A program made the position numbers and the translations under genes. DNA of 7,065 nucleotides from Bacillota bacterium (GTDB taxonomy: Bacteria > Bacillota > Clostridia > Christensenellales > CAG-138): the NCBI GenBank assembly GCA_023458615.1, contig JAEWYV010000299.1, positions 1-7,065 of the forward strand, written 5' to 3'. Below, in pieces: positions 1-5,511 of this stretch. The notes beneath the pieces were generated by a model, which was not told the DNA's origin, did no database searches, and saw nothing but the letters and a program-made list of their open reading frames with translations. The stretch's first letter is position 1. Every line of letters starts with the position of its first letter.

Positions 1-536
1 TCTTTATCGTTTAATGCAGCGGTCGGCTCATCCAAAATCAGCAGCCGCACATCTTTTGCGAGTGCCTTGACGATCTCAACCAGCTGCTGTTTTCCAAGTC
101 CAATATCTTTGACCTTTGTTTCCGTTCGTTCATCCAGCCCAACTTTTTTGAGCATTTCAATCGTCTTTTCTCTGGTCTTATCCCAATTGATAATGATCCC
201 TTTATCCGTCTGCTCATTTCCTAAAAAAACATTCTCTGCAATCGACAAGCTGGGAATCAACGCTAATTCCTGGTGAATAATGGCAATGCCCTTTGCTTCG
301 CTGTCTTTAATCGATTTAAATACGCAAACCTCGCCGTCTACGACAATGTCACCCTCATAGGTTCCATGCGGGTATACGGCGCTCAGGATATTCATGAGTG
401 TAGACTTACCTGCGCCGTTCTCTCCGATCAACGCATGGATGTGATGAGGGATCACTTGCAAATTTACATTATCAAGAGCTTTCACTCCCGGAAATGTCTT
501 TGTTATGTTCCTCATTTCTAATATATATTTTCCCAT
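1..536 (-). CDS. mmsA: Multiple-monosaccharide ABC importer ATP-binding protein, N-terminal part
   Basis: This is the first 178 residues of a sugar-importer ATPase; the gene runs off the left edge. It should bind and hydrolyse ATP on the cytoplasmic face and drive uptake of sugar delivered by the ChvE-type protein encoded just upstream. Seen: ATG at 536-534 preceded by AAAAGGAG (551-544), Walker A GENGAGKST at residues 38-46, Q-loop HQE at 88-90, the variant signature GLGKQQ at 146-151 and Walker B LLILDEP at 165-171. The PHGTYEGDI stretch (57-64) and the GKQQ signature are typical of the MmsA/GguA branch of CUT2 ATPases, as far as I recall. A second ATPase half and a permease (mmsB/gguB) are expected beyond the edge. 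The paired chvE gene supports the name; RbsA, XylG or MglA are less likely alternatives. Confidence 0.9.
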   Translation of the reverse strand, partial: MGKYILEMRNITKTFPGVKALDNVNLQVIPHHIHALIGENGAGKSTLMNILSAVYPHGTYEGDIVVDGEVCVFKSIKDSEAKGIAIIHQELALIPSLSIAENVFLGNEQTDKGIIINWDKTREKTIEMLKKVGLDERTETKVKDIGLGKQQLVEIVKALAKDVRLLILDEPTAALNDK

Positions 537-598
537 AGATTAACTCCTTTTTTTCTATCCTGGGACAGCTGCAATTACATATTACACCCGCAAGACCT

Positions 599-644
599 AG
601 ATCGGCTAGCGGTATTTATACCTACGATTACCGCTAGCCGATCT
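599..644 (-). repeat. Perfect 16-bp inverted repeat between chvE and mmsA
   Basis: Arms 599-614 and 629-644 are exact reverse complements, separated by a 14-nt loop. The repeat lies in the 136-nt gap between the chvE stop and the mmsA start. Read on the minus strand, no T-run follows the stem, so it is a poor intrinsic terminator in the direction of the operon. On the plus strand TTTTTT follows at 649-654, but no plus-strand gene lies upstream. The best reading is a 3'-end stabiliser or partial attenuator that lets the binding protein be made in excess over the ATPase, as at malE-malF-type junctions (inference). Confidence 0.75.
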
Positions 645-672
645 TAAGTTTTTTAAAGATAGACGAGATTAA

Positions 673-1815
673 TTACTTGATGTCATCCGCCGTGAGATAA
701 CCGGAATCCATAACGAGTTCCTGATAGTTATCAACGGTTACGGTGTACGGGATCAGCAGGTAGGACGGCACGATCTTAACGTTGTTGTCATAGGTCGTGG
801 TGTCGTTGATCTCCGGCTCGGTGCCGGTGAGCACTGCATCAACCATGCCAGCTGCAACAGCCGCGAGGTCTCTGGTGTCCTTGAGGATCGTGGAGTACTG
901 CTGTCCGGCAATGATGAGCTTGATGGAGGCAGCTTCTGCATCCTGACCGGTGACGACGGGCCAATCTGCCGTGCCGGGCTGGTAACCGAAGGAGGTCAGC
1001 GCGGAGATGATACCACGGGAGAGTCCATCATACGGAGAGAGCACGCCGTCCAGCATTTCGCCGGAGGAGTAGTTGGCTGCCAGCAGAGCGTCCATACGGG
1101 ACTGGGCAACTGCGCCGTCCCAACGGAGGGTTCCGATGTCGGCCTGCGCGGTCTGACCGGAGACGACCTTGATGGTGCCTGCGTCGATCAGCGGCTGGAG
1201 AACGTCCATCGCGCCAGAGTAGAAGTAGAAGGAGTTGGTGTCGTCCGGGGAACCCGCGAAGAGCTCTACGTTGTACGGTCCTTCGCCCTTGGTGGCTTTG
1301 AGGCCATCGACCAGGGACTGCGCCTGCAGGCGACCTACGCCTCTGTTATCAAACGTTGCATAGTAGGAAACGGCATCGGTGTCGACGAGCAAACGGTCAT
1401 AAGAAATGATCTTGACGCCATCTTTGCCGGCCTGATCCAGCGTTGCGGACAGCGTGGAGCCGTCAACAGCCGCGATGATCAGAACGTTCGCACCCTTGGT
1501 GATCATGTTTTCGATCTGGGATTTCTGGGTGGGGATATCATCCTCAGCATACTGAAGGTCAACGGTGTAGCCCTTCTTCTCGAGGATATCCTTCATCGTG
1601 TTGCCGTCTTTGATCCAGCGTTCGCTCGACTGGGTCGGCATGGAAATGCCGATGTACCCGCCTGCAGCTGCCGGTGCTGCTTCTTCGGCTGCTGCCGTTG
1701 CGGCTGCCGGTGCTTCGGTTGCCTCGGGGGCTGCCGCCGGTGCGGGGGTTGCGGCGCAGGCAAACATGGAAATACCCATTACCAACGCCAAAACGCACAT
1801 CAATACCTTTTTCAT
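673..1815 (-). CDS. chvE: ChvE-type multiple-monosaccharide-binding lipoprotein
   Basis: This 380-residue protein is the extracellular, membrane-anchored sugar receptor of an ABC importer. The start at 1815 (MKKVL) is chosen over an upstream in-frame start because a strong AAGGAG lies at 1828-1823 and a lipoprotein signal peptide begins there: Lys-Lys, a hydrophobic core, then Cys20 in SMFAC. Residues 21-52 are a low-complexity Ala/Pro/Glu/Thr linker. The mature domain starts near GGYIGISMP (52-60) and continues with SSERWIKDG (63-71), QYAEDDIPTQ (88-97), SYDR (138-141), YYATFDN (151-157), SPYDG (260-264) and TGQDAE (289-294). This order closely matches Agrobacterium ChvE and its relatives (periplasmic-binding fold I); several of these motifs are expected ligand contacts. 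It is the first gene of the operon, ahead of the ATPase. The exact sugar cannot be read from sequence; glucose, galactose, arabinose or xylose are plausible. Confidence 0.95.
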   Translation of the reverse strand: MKKVLMCVLALVMGISMFACAATPAPAAAPEATEAPAAATAAAEEAAPAAAGGYIGISMPTQSSERWIKDGNTMKDILEKKGYTVDLQYAEDDIPTQKSQIENMITKGANVLIIAAVDGSTLSATLDQAGKDGVKIISYDRLLVDTDAVSYYATFDNRGVGRLQAQSLVDGLKATKGEGPYNVELFAGSPDDTNSFYFYSGAMDVLQPLIDAGTIKVVSGQTAQADIGTLRWDGAVAQSRMDALLAANYSSGEMLDGVLSPYDGLSRGIISALTSFGYQPGTADWPVVTGQDAEAASIKLIIAGQQYSTILKDTRDLAAVAAGMVDAVLTGTEPEINDTTTYDNNVKIVPSYLLIPYTVTVDNYQELVMDSGYLTADDIK

Positions 1816-1847
1816 TGTTTCACTCCTTATGTTTTTTACTTGCTCCG

Positions 1848-1862
1848 GTTTCGTCCCGAAAC
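1848..1862. repeat. Perfect dyad GTTTCG-TCC-CGAAAC upstream of chvE
   Basis: Six-base arms (1848-1853 and 1857-1862) around a 3-base centre. It lies 20 bases upstream of the chvE ribosome binding site, inside the predicted leader. It could be a DNA operator with TTTCG half-sites or a short RNA hairpin. Confidence 0.6.
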
Positions 1863-1865
1863 AAA

Positions 1866-1880
1866 TTTTGAAGTTCAAAA
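1866..1880. repeat. Perfect dyad TTTTGAA-G-TTCAAAA upstream of chvE
   Basis: Seven-base arms (1866-1872 and 1874-1880) around a single G. The one-base centre makes an RNA hairpin unlikely, so a protein-binding site is the better guess. Its centre is 18 bp from the centre of the neighbouring dyad at 1848-1862, which would put the two on roughly similar faces of the helix. Confidence 0.6.
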
Positions 1881-2141
1881 AAACGCATATGGGGTGGAGC
1901 CTTGAATCGACTTTGATTCCTATTGGATTACACTGTTTGTGGATAAACGAAGATGTATGCCGGATGGGATGCCTGAGAGCAGTTGAGACCGTTGCTTAAC
2001 GTCAAATGATCGCGTTCGTTCGTTTGCTGCTTTCGTTTTTTACCGGGTAAGAAAGATTTTTCGCAAGATCAGATAATGTTCGATTGGTTTTCTTTTGTGC
2101 TTTTGTTTGTGTTTCATTTTATTGTTTTCTGCACGTTTTGT

Positions 2142-2170
2142 ATTTTATCATCATCATTTTGCAGTGTCAA
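2142..2170 (-). promoter_or_regulatory. Sigma-A promoter of the chvE operon
   Basis: On the minus strand a perfect -35 TTGACA (2170-2165), a 17-bp spacer and a -10 TAAAAT (2147-2142, five of six matches) are followed by A-rich sequence. Upstream of the -35 the minus strand is also A-rich, like an UP element. The predicted start near 2135 gives a leader of about 320 nt before the chvE start codon. Confidence 0.8.
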
Positions 2171-2230
2171 CATCTTCTTTCATGTTTTATTTGTTTCGTT
2201 TTTGATTCTTTCTGTTTTATTCGATTCATA

Positions 2231-2259
2231 TTGCCAGTTTGCTGATTTTCATGTACTAT
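2231..2259 (+). promoter_or_regulatory. Sigma-A promoter of deoR and the downstream ATPase
   Basis: A -35 TTGCCA (2231-2236, five of six matches), a 17-bp spacer and a -10 TACTAT (2254-2259, four of six) place a transcript start near 2266. This argues against protein starts at 2239 or 2251. The -35 is 60 bp from the -35 of the divergent chvE promoter, so one bound repressor could control both. Confidence 0.6.
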
Positions 2260-2282
2260 TACCTAAGGTATCGAATGAAATC

Positions 2283-2287
2283 AAAGG
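2283..2287 (+). promoter_or_regulatory. Ribosome binding site deciding the deoR start
   Basis: AAAGG lies 11 bases before ATG 2299. An alternative AAGG (2265-2268) precedes ATG 2275 but sits almost at the predicted transcript start, so 2299 is preferred. Confidence 0.45.
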
Positions 2288-2298
2288 TCACACTGCAT

Positions 2299-3072
2299 AT
2301 GTTTGCGATTGAACGAATCAAGATCATTAAGGATTATTTAACCAAAGACAAGCATGTTTCGGTTGCTAAACTCAGCAGCCTGTTAAACGTGACCGAAGTG
2401 ACGATCCGCCGTGACCTGGAGAAGCTGGAGAGCGAGGGCTTTTTAAAACGCGCGCATGGCGGCGCCGTGCTCAACGCAGATCTGGATGAACCGTATGCCT
2501 TTGAAAATCTGGAAGACGACCATACGCTCCAGATGATGGAAATCTCCGATACCATTTTTCATCTTGTTTCGGATAACGATATCATTATGCTGACCGACGG
2601 GCCGACCAATCTCGCGGCGGCACGCAAGCTGACCCATAAAAAGAATCTCACCGTCCTCACCAACGATCTGCGCATCGCACTGGAATTCTCCTCCTCCCCC
2701 AGCAACAAGTTGATTCTGTTGGGCGGCGATTTGGACGAATGCGCAGTATACGGGCAGCTCGCCATCAACAACATGCAGAACTTTTCGCTGAGCCACCTCA
2801 TCGTAGAGGTAGAAGGCATTAGTAAAAAAACGGGCATCACGGTCTCCAGCATCAGCAAAGCCTCCTTAATTCAGCAGGCATGCAAAATGGCGCAGACCGT
2901 ATCCGTCGTTTGTCTTGCCGATCATTTTGGCGCAAAGTCGTTCTATCGCGTTGGAGATCTGGAAATAGCGGATAAAATCATCACCAATTCCACCCTGAAC
3001 GACGCTTATAAGGATTATCTGTTTGATCTGAATATTCAGCTTTACACCTCTGTCAATATCTATGAAGAATAG
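2299..3072 (+). CDS. DeoR/GlpR-family transcriptional regulator
   Basis: A 257-residue cytoplasmic DNA-binding protein, normal length for the family. Residues 1-57 form the winged helix: ERIKIIKDYL (5-14), VAKLSSLLNV (22-31), then the family hallmark VTIRRDLEKLE (34-44) and RAHGGAV (51-57). Residues about 75-230 are the DeoR sensor domain (sugar-phosphate isomerase-like fold), recognisable from LTVLTND (117-123), LILLGGDL (138-145) and CLADHFG (205-211). The start at 2299 is chosen because MFAIERIKII fits the usual family N-terminus; 2275 would add eight residues. The sensor looks altered: the usual DSGTT-like loop reads DGPTN (100-104), and the EAxVK stretch near 188-193 lacks its lysine. 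It is divergent from chvE and upstream of an ABC ATPase, so it probably controls both units. Its ligand is unknown. Confidence 0.9.
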   Translation: MFAIERIKIIKDYLTKDKHVSVAKLSSLLNVTEVTIRRDLEKLESEGFLKRAHGGAVLNADLDEPYAFENLEDDHTLQMMEISDTIFHLVSDNDIIMLTDGPTNLAAARKLTHKKNLTVLTNDLRIALEFSSSPSNKLILLGGDLDECAVYGQLAINNMQNFSLSHLIVEVEGISKKTGITVSSISKASLIQQACKMAQTVSVVCLADHFGAKSFYRVGDLEIADKIITNSTLNDAYKDYLFDLNIQLYTSVNIYEE

Positions 3073-3089
3073 CCGCAAAAAAAGGCTAT
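3069..3089 (+). repeat. Small inverted repeat over the deoR stop codon
   Basis: ATAGCC (3069-3074) and GGCTAT (3084-3089) can pair across the 9-base GCAAAAAAA loop. It has no following T-run, so it is not a convincing terminator and the ATPase gene is probably read through from the deoR promoter. Confidence 0.4.
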
Positions 3090-3123
3090 CAAAAGAGTCT
3101 CATGAACCTCTGATAAACCCTCT

Positions 3124-3185
3124 GATGCAACATTGGCGCAAAAAATATCCGTTTGCATCCATCCCCTAGGGGTGGTTGATGCAAA
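3124..3185 (+). promoter_or_regulatory. Three-arm alternative-pairing element upstream of the ATPase gene
   Basis: GATGCAA occurs at 3124-3130 and 3178-3184, and its complement TTGCATC at 3153-3159. The middle copy can pair with either neighbour but not both. With the right copy the match extends to 8 bp (TTTGCATC 3152-3159 with GATGCAAA 3178-3185) and encloses the 10-bp palindrome CCCCTAGGGG (3163-3172). CCTCTGAT is also directly repeated at 3107 and 3119. It may be an RNA switch or an operator; neither stem has a plus-strand T-run after it. Confidence 0.5.
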
Positions 3186-3207
3186 ATCGTCTCGAAAGGT
3201 TCTGCCG

Positions 3208-3213
3208 AAAGGA
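3208..3213 (+). promoter_or_regulatory. Ribosome binding site of the second ABC ATPase
   Basis: AAAGGA with a 9-base gap to ATG 3223. It decides the start against an upstream in-frame TTG at 3133, which would add 30 residues with no family match. Confidence 0.7.
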
Positions 3214-3222
3214 TGTGCAAGC

Positions 3223-4716
3223 ATGTCTTCTGAACTCATCAGGCTTGAGAATGTCAACTTGCAGCTAGATAGTTTTCATCTAAGCAATATCAACATCAGC
3301 CTCCTGAAAAACGAAATACATGTCATCATGGGCGAAAACGGCGCCGGCAAAAGCCTTTTGATGCAGGTTGTGTGCGGCTTGATTCCGCCGGATTCCGGTA
3401 CAATCTCGATCAAAGACGAGCCGGTTCGGAATAAATCCTTCTCGGCGGACATGTTTGACGACGTGATCTACATCCGGCAGGACGCAACAATGCTTACGCA
3501 GCTCTCCATTGCGGAAAATCTGTTCTTCCATAAGTTGCCCTATAAAAACAAATTCCTGCGCAGCATCGACTATGACAAGCTCAACTACATGTGCCAGCAG
3601 CTCATCGATGAGCTCGGCCTTCCCGTAACCGTATTTGACCGCGTGGATACCCTCGGCTTTGCGCAACGACAAATCATCGAGTTTTGCCGGGCGTATATCT
3701 CCGAGGCGGAAATTGTCATTTTGGACGAGCCCTCCTCCGCGCTGACGCAGAGCGAGCGGGATTTATTGTATCGCATCGTGAAAAAGATCAAGTCCAAAGG
3801 CGCGGGCATCTTCTACATCACCCATTGTCTGGAGGATGTTTCCCTGCTTGGCGATCGGGTCACCGTCATCAAGAACGGCAGCATCATCGGCACCAAGATC
3901 GTCGCCGAGTGTCCGGAGGAAGAGATCATCAAGATGCTCAGCGGGCACTACATCAAGAACCGCTATCCAAAGATTGTCATCAACAAGGGTAAGAACATCT
4001 TAAGCGTACGAAATCTCGGCTTCTCGGACAAGTTAAGAAACATCAATCTCGATTTGCAGGAGGGTGAAATCCTCGGCATCACAGGCCTTGCCGGATCGGG
4101 ACGGACGCTACTTGCCAACTGTCTCTTCGGCGCGGTGGACAATGTAGACGGCGAACTCTATCTCAACGGCGCGCAAATCAAACTCGACAGCCCCTATAAG
4201 GCCATCTGCAACGGCATAGCGCTCATCCCCGAAAACCGGCTGACCGACTCAATCTTCGGCTATCTGGATGTGAGCAATAACGTTGCGGTTTCGTCGCTCA
4301 AGCGCTTTGCAAACTTTAGCCTCATCAACACCACCTATTTAGAGCAGGTGGTTGCGGATTATGTCACCAAACTGAATATTCCGCACACGCTGCACAACAA
4401 CATTATGGAATATACCGGCGGCAACCAGCAGAAGGCCATCTTTGCCAAGTGGATCATGAGTCGCGCAAAGATTTTCATTCTGGATGAACCGACCCGGGGT
4501 CTGGATATTGCGAGCAAAATCGACATCTACAATTCGATCAACGACCTGATTAAGAAAAAAGCGGGTATCATATTCATCTCCTCCGATATTGAAGAAATCC
4601 TCGGCGTTTGCGATCGAGTTGCCGTGCTTGCCAACCGCACCTGCGTTTGCAATGTGCCGACGAAGGATATCATGCTGGAAAAGATCATCGAACTCTCCAC
4701 AGGAAAGGAAGCCTAG
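3223..4716 (+). CDS. RbsA/MglA-type sugar ABC importer double ATPase, without linked permease
   Basis: A 497-residue cytoplasmic protein with two ABC domains, full length for CUT2 ATPases. Domain 1 (about 5-240) has Walker A GENGAGKS (37-44), Q-loop Gln86, a poor signature LGFAQRQ (144-150), Walker B VILDEP (165-170) with Glu169, and H-loop His201. Domain 2 (about 258-495) has GLAGSGRT (288-295), with Arg in place of the Walker Lys, then PENR (336-339), signature YTGGNQQ (397-403), Walker B FILDEP (418-423) and SSD in place of the H-loop His (453-455). A degenerate second site is normal for this class. No permease or binding-protein gene follows, and a terminator-like hairpin lies 60 bases downstream, so it must work with a permease encoded elsewhere, perhaps that of the divergent ChvE operon, or have a regulatory role. 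The transported sugar is unknown. Confidence 0.9.
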   Translation: MSSELIRLENVNLQLDSFHLSNINISLLKNEIHVIMGENGAGKSLLMQVVCGLIPPDSGTISIKDEPVRNKSFSADMFDDVIYIRQDATMLTQLSIAENLFFHKLPYKNKFLRSIDYDKLNYMCQQLIDELGLPVTVFDRVDTLGFAQRQIIEFCRAYISEAEIVILDEPSSALTQSERDLLYRIVKKIKSKGAGIFYITHCLEDVSLLGDRVTVIKNGSIIGTKIVAECPEEEIIKMLSGHYIKNRYPKIVINKGKNILSVRNLGFSDKLRNINLDLQEGEILGITGLAGSGRTLLANCLFGAVDNVDGELYLNGAQIKLDSPYKAICNGIALIPENRLTDSIFGYLDVSNNVAVSSLKRFANFSLINTTYLEQVVADYVTKLNIPHTLHNNIMEYTGGNQQKAIFAKWIMSRAKIFILDEPTRGLDIASKIDIYNSINDLIKKKAGIIFISSDIEEILGVCDRVAVLANRTCVCNVPTKDIMLEKIIELSTGKEA

Positions 4717-4776
4717 TGGCTTCTCTCGTCTCCTCTGTTCTTTTTGTCTATCAACTGCATACTGTTTTGACCAAGT

Positions 4777-4809
4777 CGGGATGTGTTTTAAAAAGGCATA
4801 TCCCGTTTT
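4777..4809 (+). terminator. Probable intrinsic terminator after the second ATPase
   Basis: CGGGATGTG (4777-4785) pairs with CATATCCCG (4797-4805), giving 9 bp with one G-U, an 11-base loop and then TTTT (4806-4809). The T-run is short, so termination may be partial. Confidence 0.6.
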
Positions 4810-4965
4810 GATTCTATCGCTCCTGTCTGTATTTTTAATCTGGAATTGGCGAAAAAAACCTTCGTCATCTTGCATCACAGAATACACACCTCTATAATGA
4901 AAACCAAGCAGAGAGTGGTATGTAACAATTTTTACCATTTTCCCAAATCCTCTTTCTACTCAAAA

Positions 4966-4996
4966 TTGCAATTTTTCGTATTCTTGCAACTATATT
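4966..4996 (+). promoter_or_regulatory. Possible promoter of the HTH-kinase operon
   Basis: TTGCAA (4966-4971) and TATATT (4991-4996) are 19 bp apart, longer than ideal. TTGCAA, itself palindromic, recurs at 4984-4989, 18 bp further on. A CATAAT at 5026-5031 is another -10 candidate but lacks a good -35. This is a weak call. Confidence 0.3.
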
Positions 4997-5049
4997 AATC
5001 TATAACTCAACTATTTTTTCTATCACATAATACGAAACGGGGTGACGAC

Positions 5050-5511
5050 ATGGAGCAGTTGACGCCAAAACCTGCAAGTATTACGAAACTATTATTGGAG
5101 CGTCTTTTCCAAGCGCCAGATGTAAATACCTATCTGCGCGACAATGCACCGCTGATGTCCATGCCGCCATTTGACCGGTTCATCTGCGCGCTTTGCGAAG
5201 AACTCTGTGTTTCACGCGCAAAGGTAATTGCGAAGTCTGACATCCCGCGCAATTATGCCTATCAACTTTTCAACGGCATCCGCAAACCCTCTCGTGACAA
5301 GGTGATTCAGCTCGCGTTCGGATTCGGGCTGGATGTGGACAGCACGCAGGAGCTGCTCAAGGTTGCGCGTCAGGCACCGCTCTATCCAAAGATACCGCGG
5401 GATATTGTGATTCTGCGCTGTCTCTATGAAAAACGAAGCGTCCTTGAAACGCAGCAATCGCTCGATCGCATGGGGCTGATGCTGCTAGGTCGGGAGGATC
5501 GAAATGAGTAA
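5050..5511 (+). CDS. XRE-like helix-turn-helix protein, partner of the downstream kinase
   Basis: A 153-residue soluble, probably cytoplasmic protein. Residues about 42-105 look like a Cro/CI-type helix-turn-helix: LCVSRAKVIAKSDI (52-65), the recognition segment NYAYQLFNGIRKPSRDKV (68-85) and LAFGFGLDVDSTQELL (88-103). The tail RQAPLYPKIPRD (107-118), followed by a helical region to about 146, resembles small HTH proteins that I recall next to Ser/Thr kinases in gut Firmicutes. ATG 5050 follows GGGGTGA (5039-5045). The last eight bases overlap the start of the kinase gene, and the kinase's ribosome binding site GGGAGG (5492-5497) lies inside this gene, so the two are co-translated. No transmembrane segment is seen. 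DNA binding is inferred from the fold; being a substrate or controller of the kinase is a guess from the gene order. Confidence 0.75.
   Translation: MEQLTPKPASITKLLLERLFQAPDVNTYLRDNAPLMSMPPFDRFICALCEELCVSRAKVIAKSDIPRNYAYQLFNGIRKPSRDKVIQLAFGFGLDVDSTQELLKVARQAPLYPKIPRDIVILRCLYEKRSVLETQQSLDRMGLMLLGREDRNE

Larger units (their letters stand above)
1816..2298. other. Divergent intergenic regulatory region, chvE / deoR
   Basis: I see no credible gene in these 483 bases. The region holds the leftward chvE promoter, the rightward deoR promoter, a roughly 320-nt chvE leader and two dyads near the chvE ribosome binding site. The plus strand from about 2010 to 2230 is strongly T-rich. The motif TTCG occurs at 1850, 2015, 2019, 2032, 2060, 2079, 2195 and 2220. 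Some DeoR-family repressors (for example AgaR) bind repeated TTTCGTTT-like elements, so this is the likely operator region for the adjacent regulator; that link is inference. Confidence 0.7.
4717..5049. other. Intergenic region between the ATPase and the HTH gene
   Basis: No convincing gene is seen in these 333 bases. A reading frame crossing 4717-4897 has a hydrophobic stretch but no ribosome binding site or family match, and I see no permease remnant. The left part carries a terminator-like hairpin; the right part is AT-rich and should contain the promoter of the HTH-kinase operon. Confidence 0.6.

Noticed and set aside
1904..1919. Inverted repeat GAATC-N6-GATTC in the chvE leader
   Set aside because: Five-base arms with a 6-base spacer are expected by chance in a region of this size; there is no supporting context.
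1598..1999. Plus-strand Ala-rich open frame over the chvE start
   Set aside because: The Ala/Gly-rich part is the antisense reading of the chvE lipoprotein linker; no ribosome binding site was seen.
1965..2015. TPP-riboswitch-like words (CTGAGAG, GAGACC) on the plus strand
   Set aside because: The second conserved half of the TPP aptamer is missing, and the strand is opposite to the chvE transcript and upstream of the deoR promoter.
3135..3185. Minus-strand terminator (stem 3152-3185 followed by a T-run at 3140-3145)
   Set aside because: No minus-strand gene lies to its right that would need it, and the T-run is separated from the stem.
4589..4897. Possible remnant of a permease downstream of the second ATPase
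   Set aside because: Most of the frame overlaps the ATPase out of frame. The short hydrophobic stretch near 4800-4850 has no resemblance to CUT2 permeases that I can see, and the terminator-like hairpin lies within it.
4339..4938. Minus-strand open frame (199 codons) over the end of the second ATPase
   Set aside because: It is antisense to the well-defined ATPase C-terminal domain and has low-complexity composition without family motifs.
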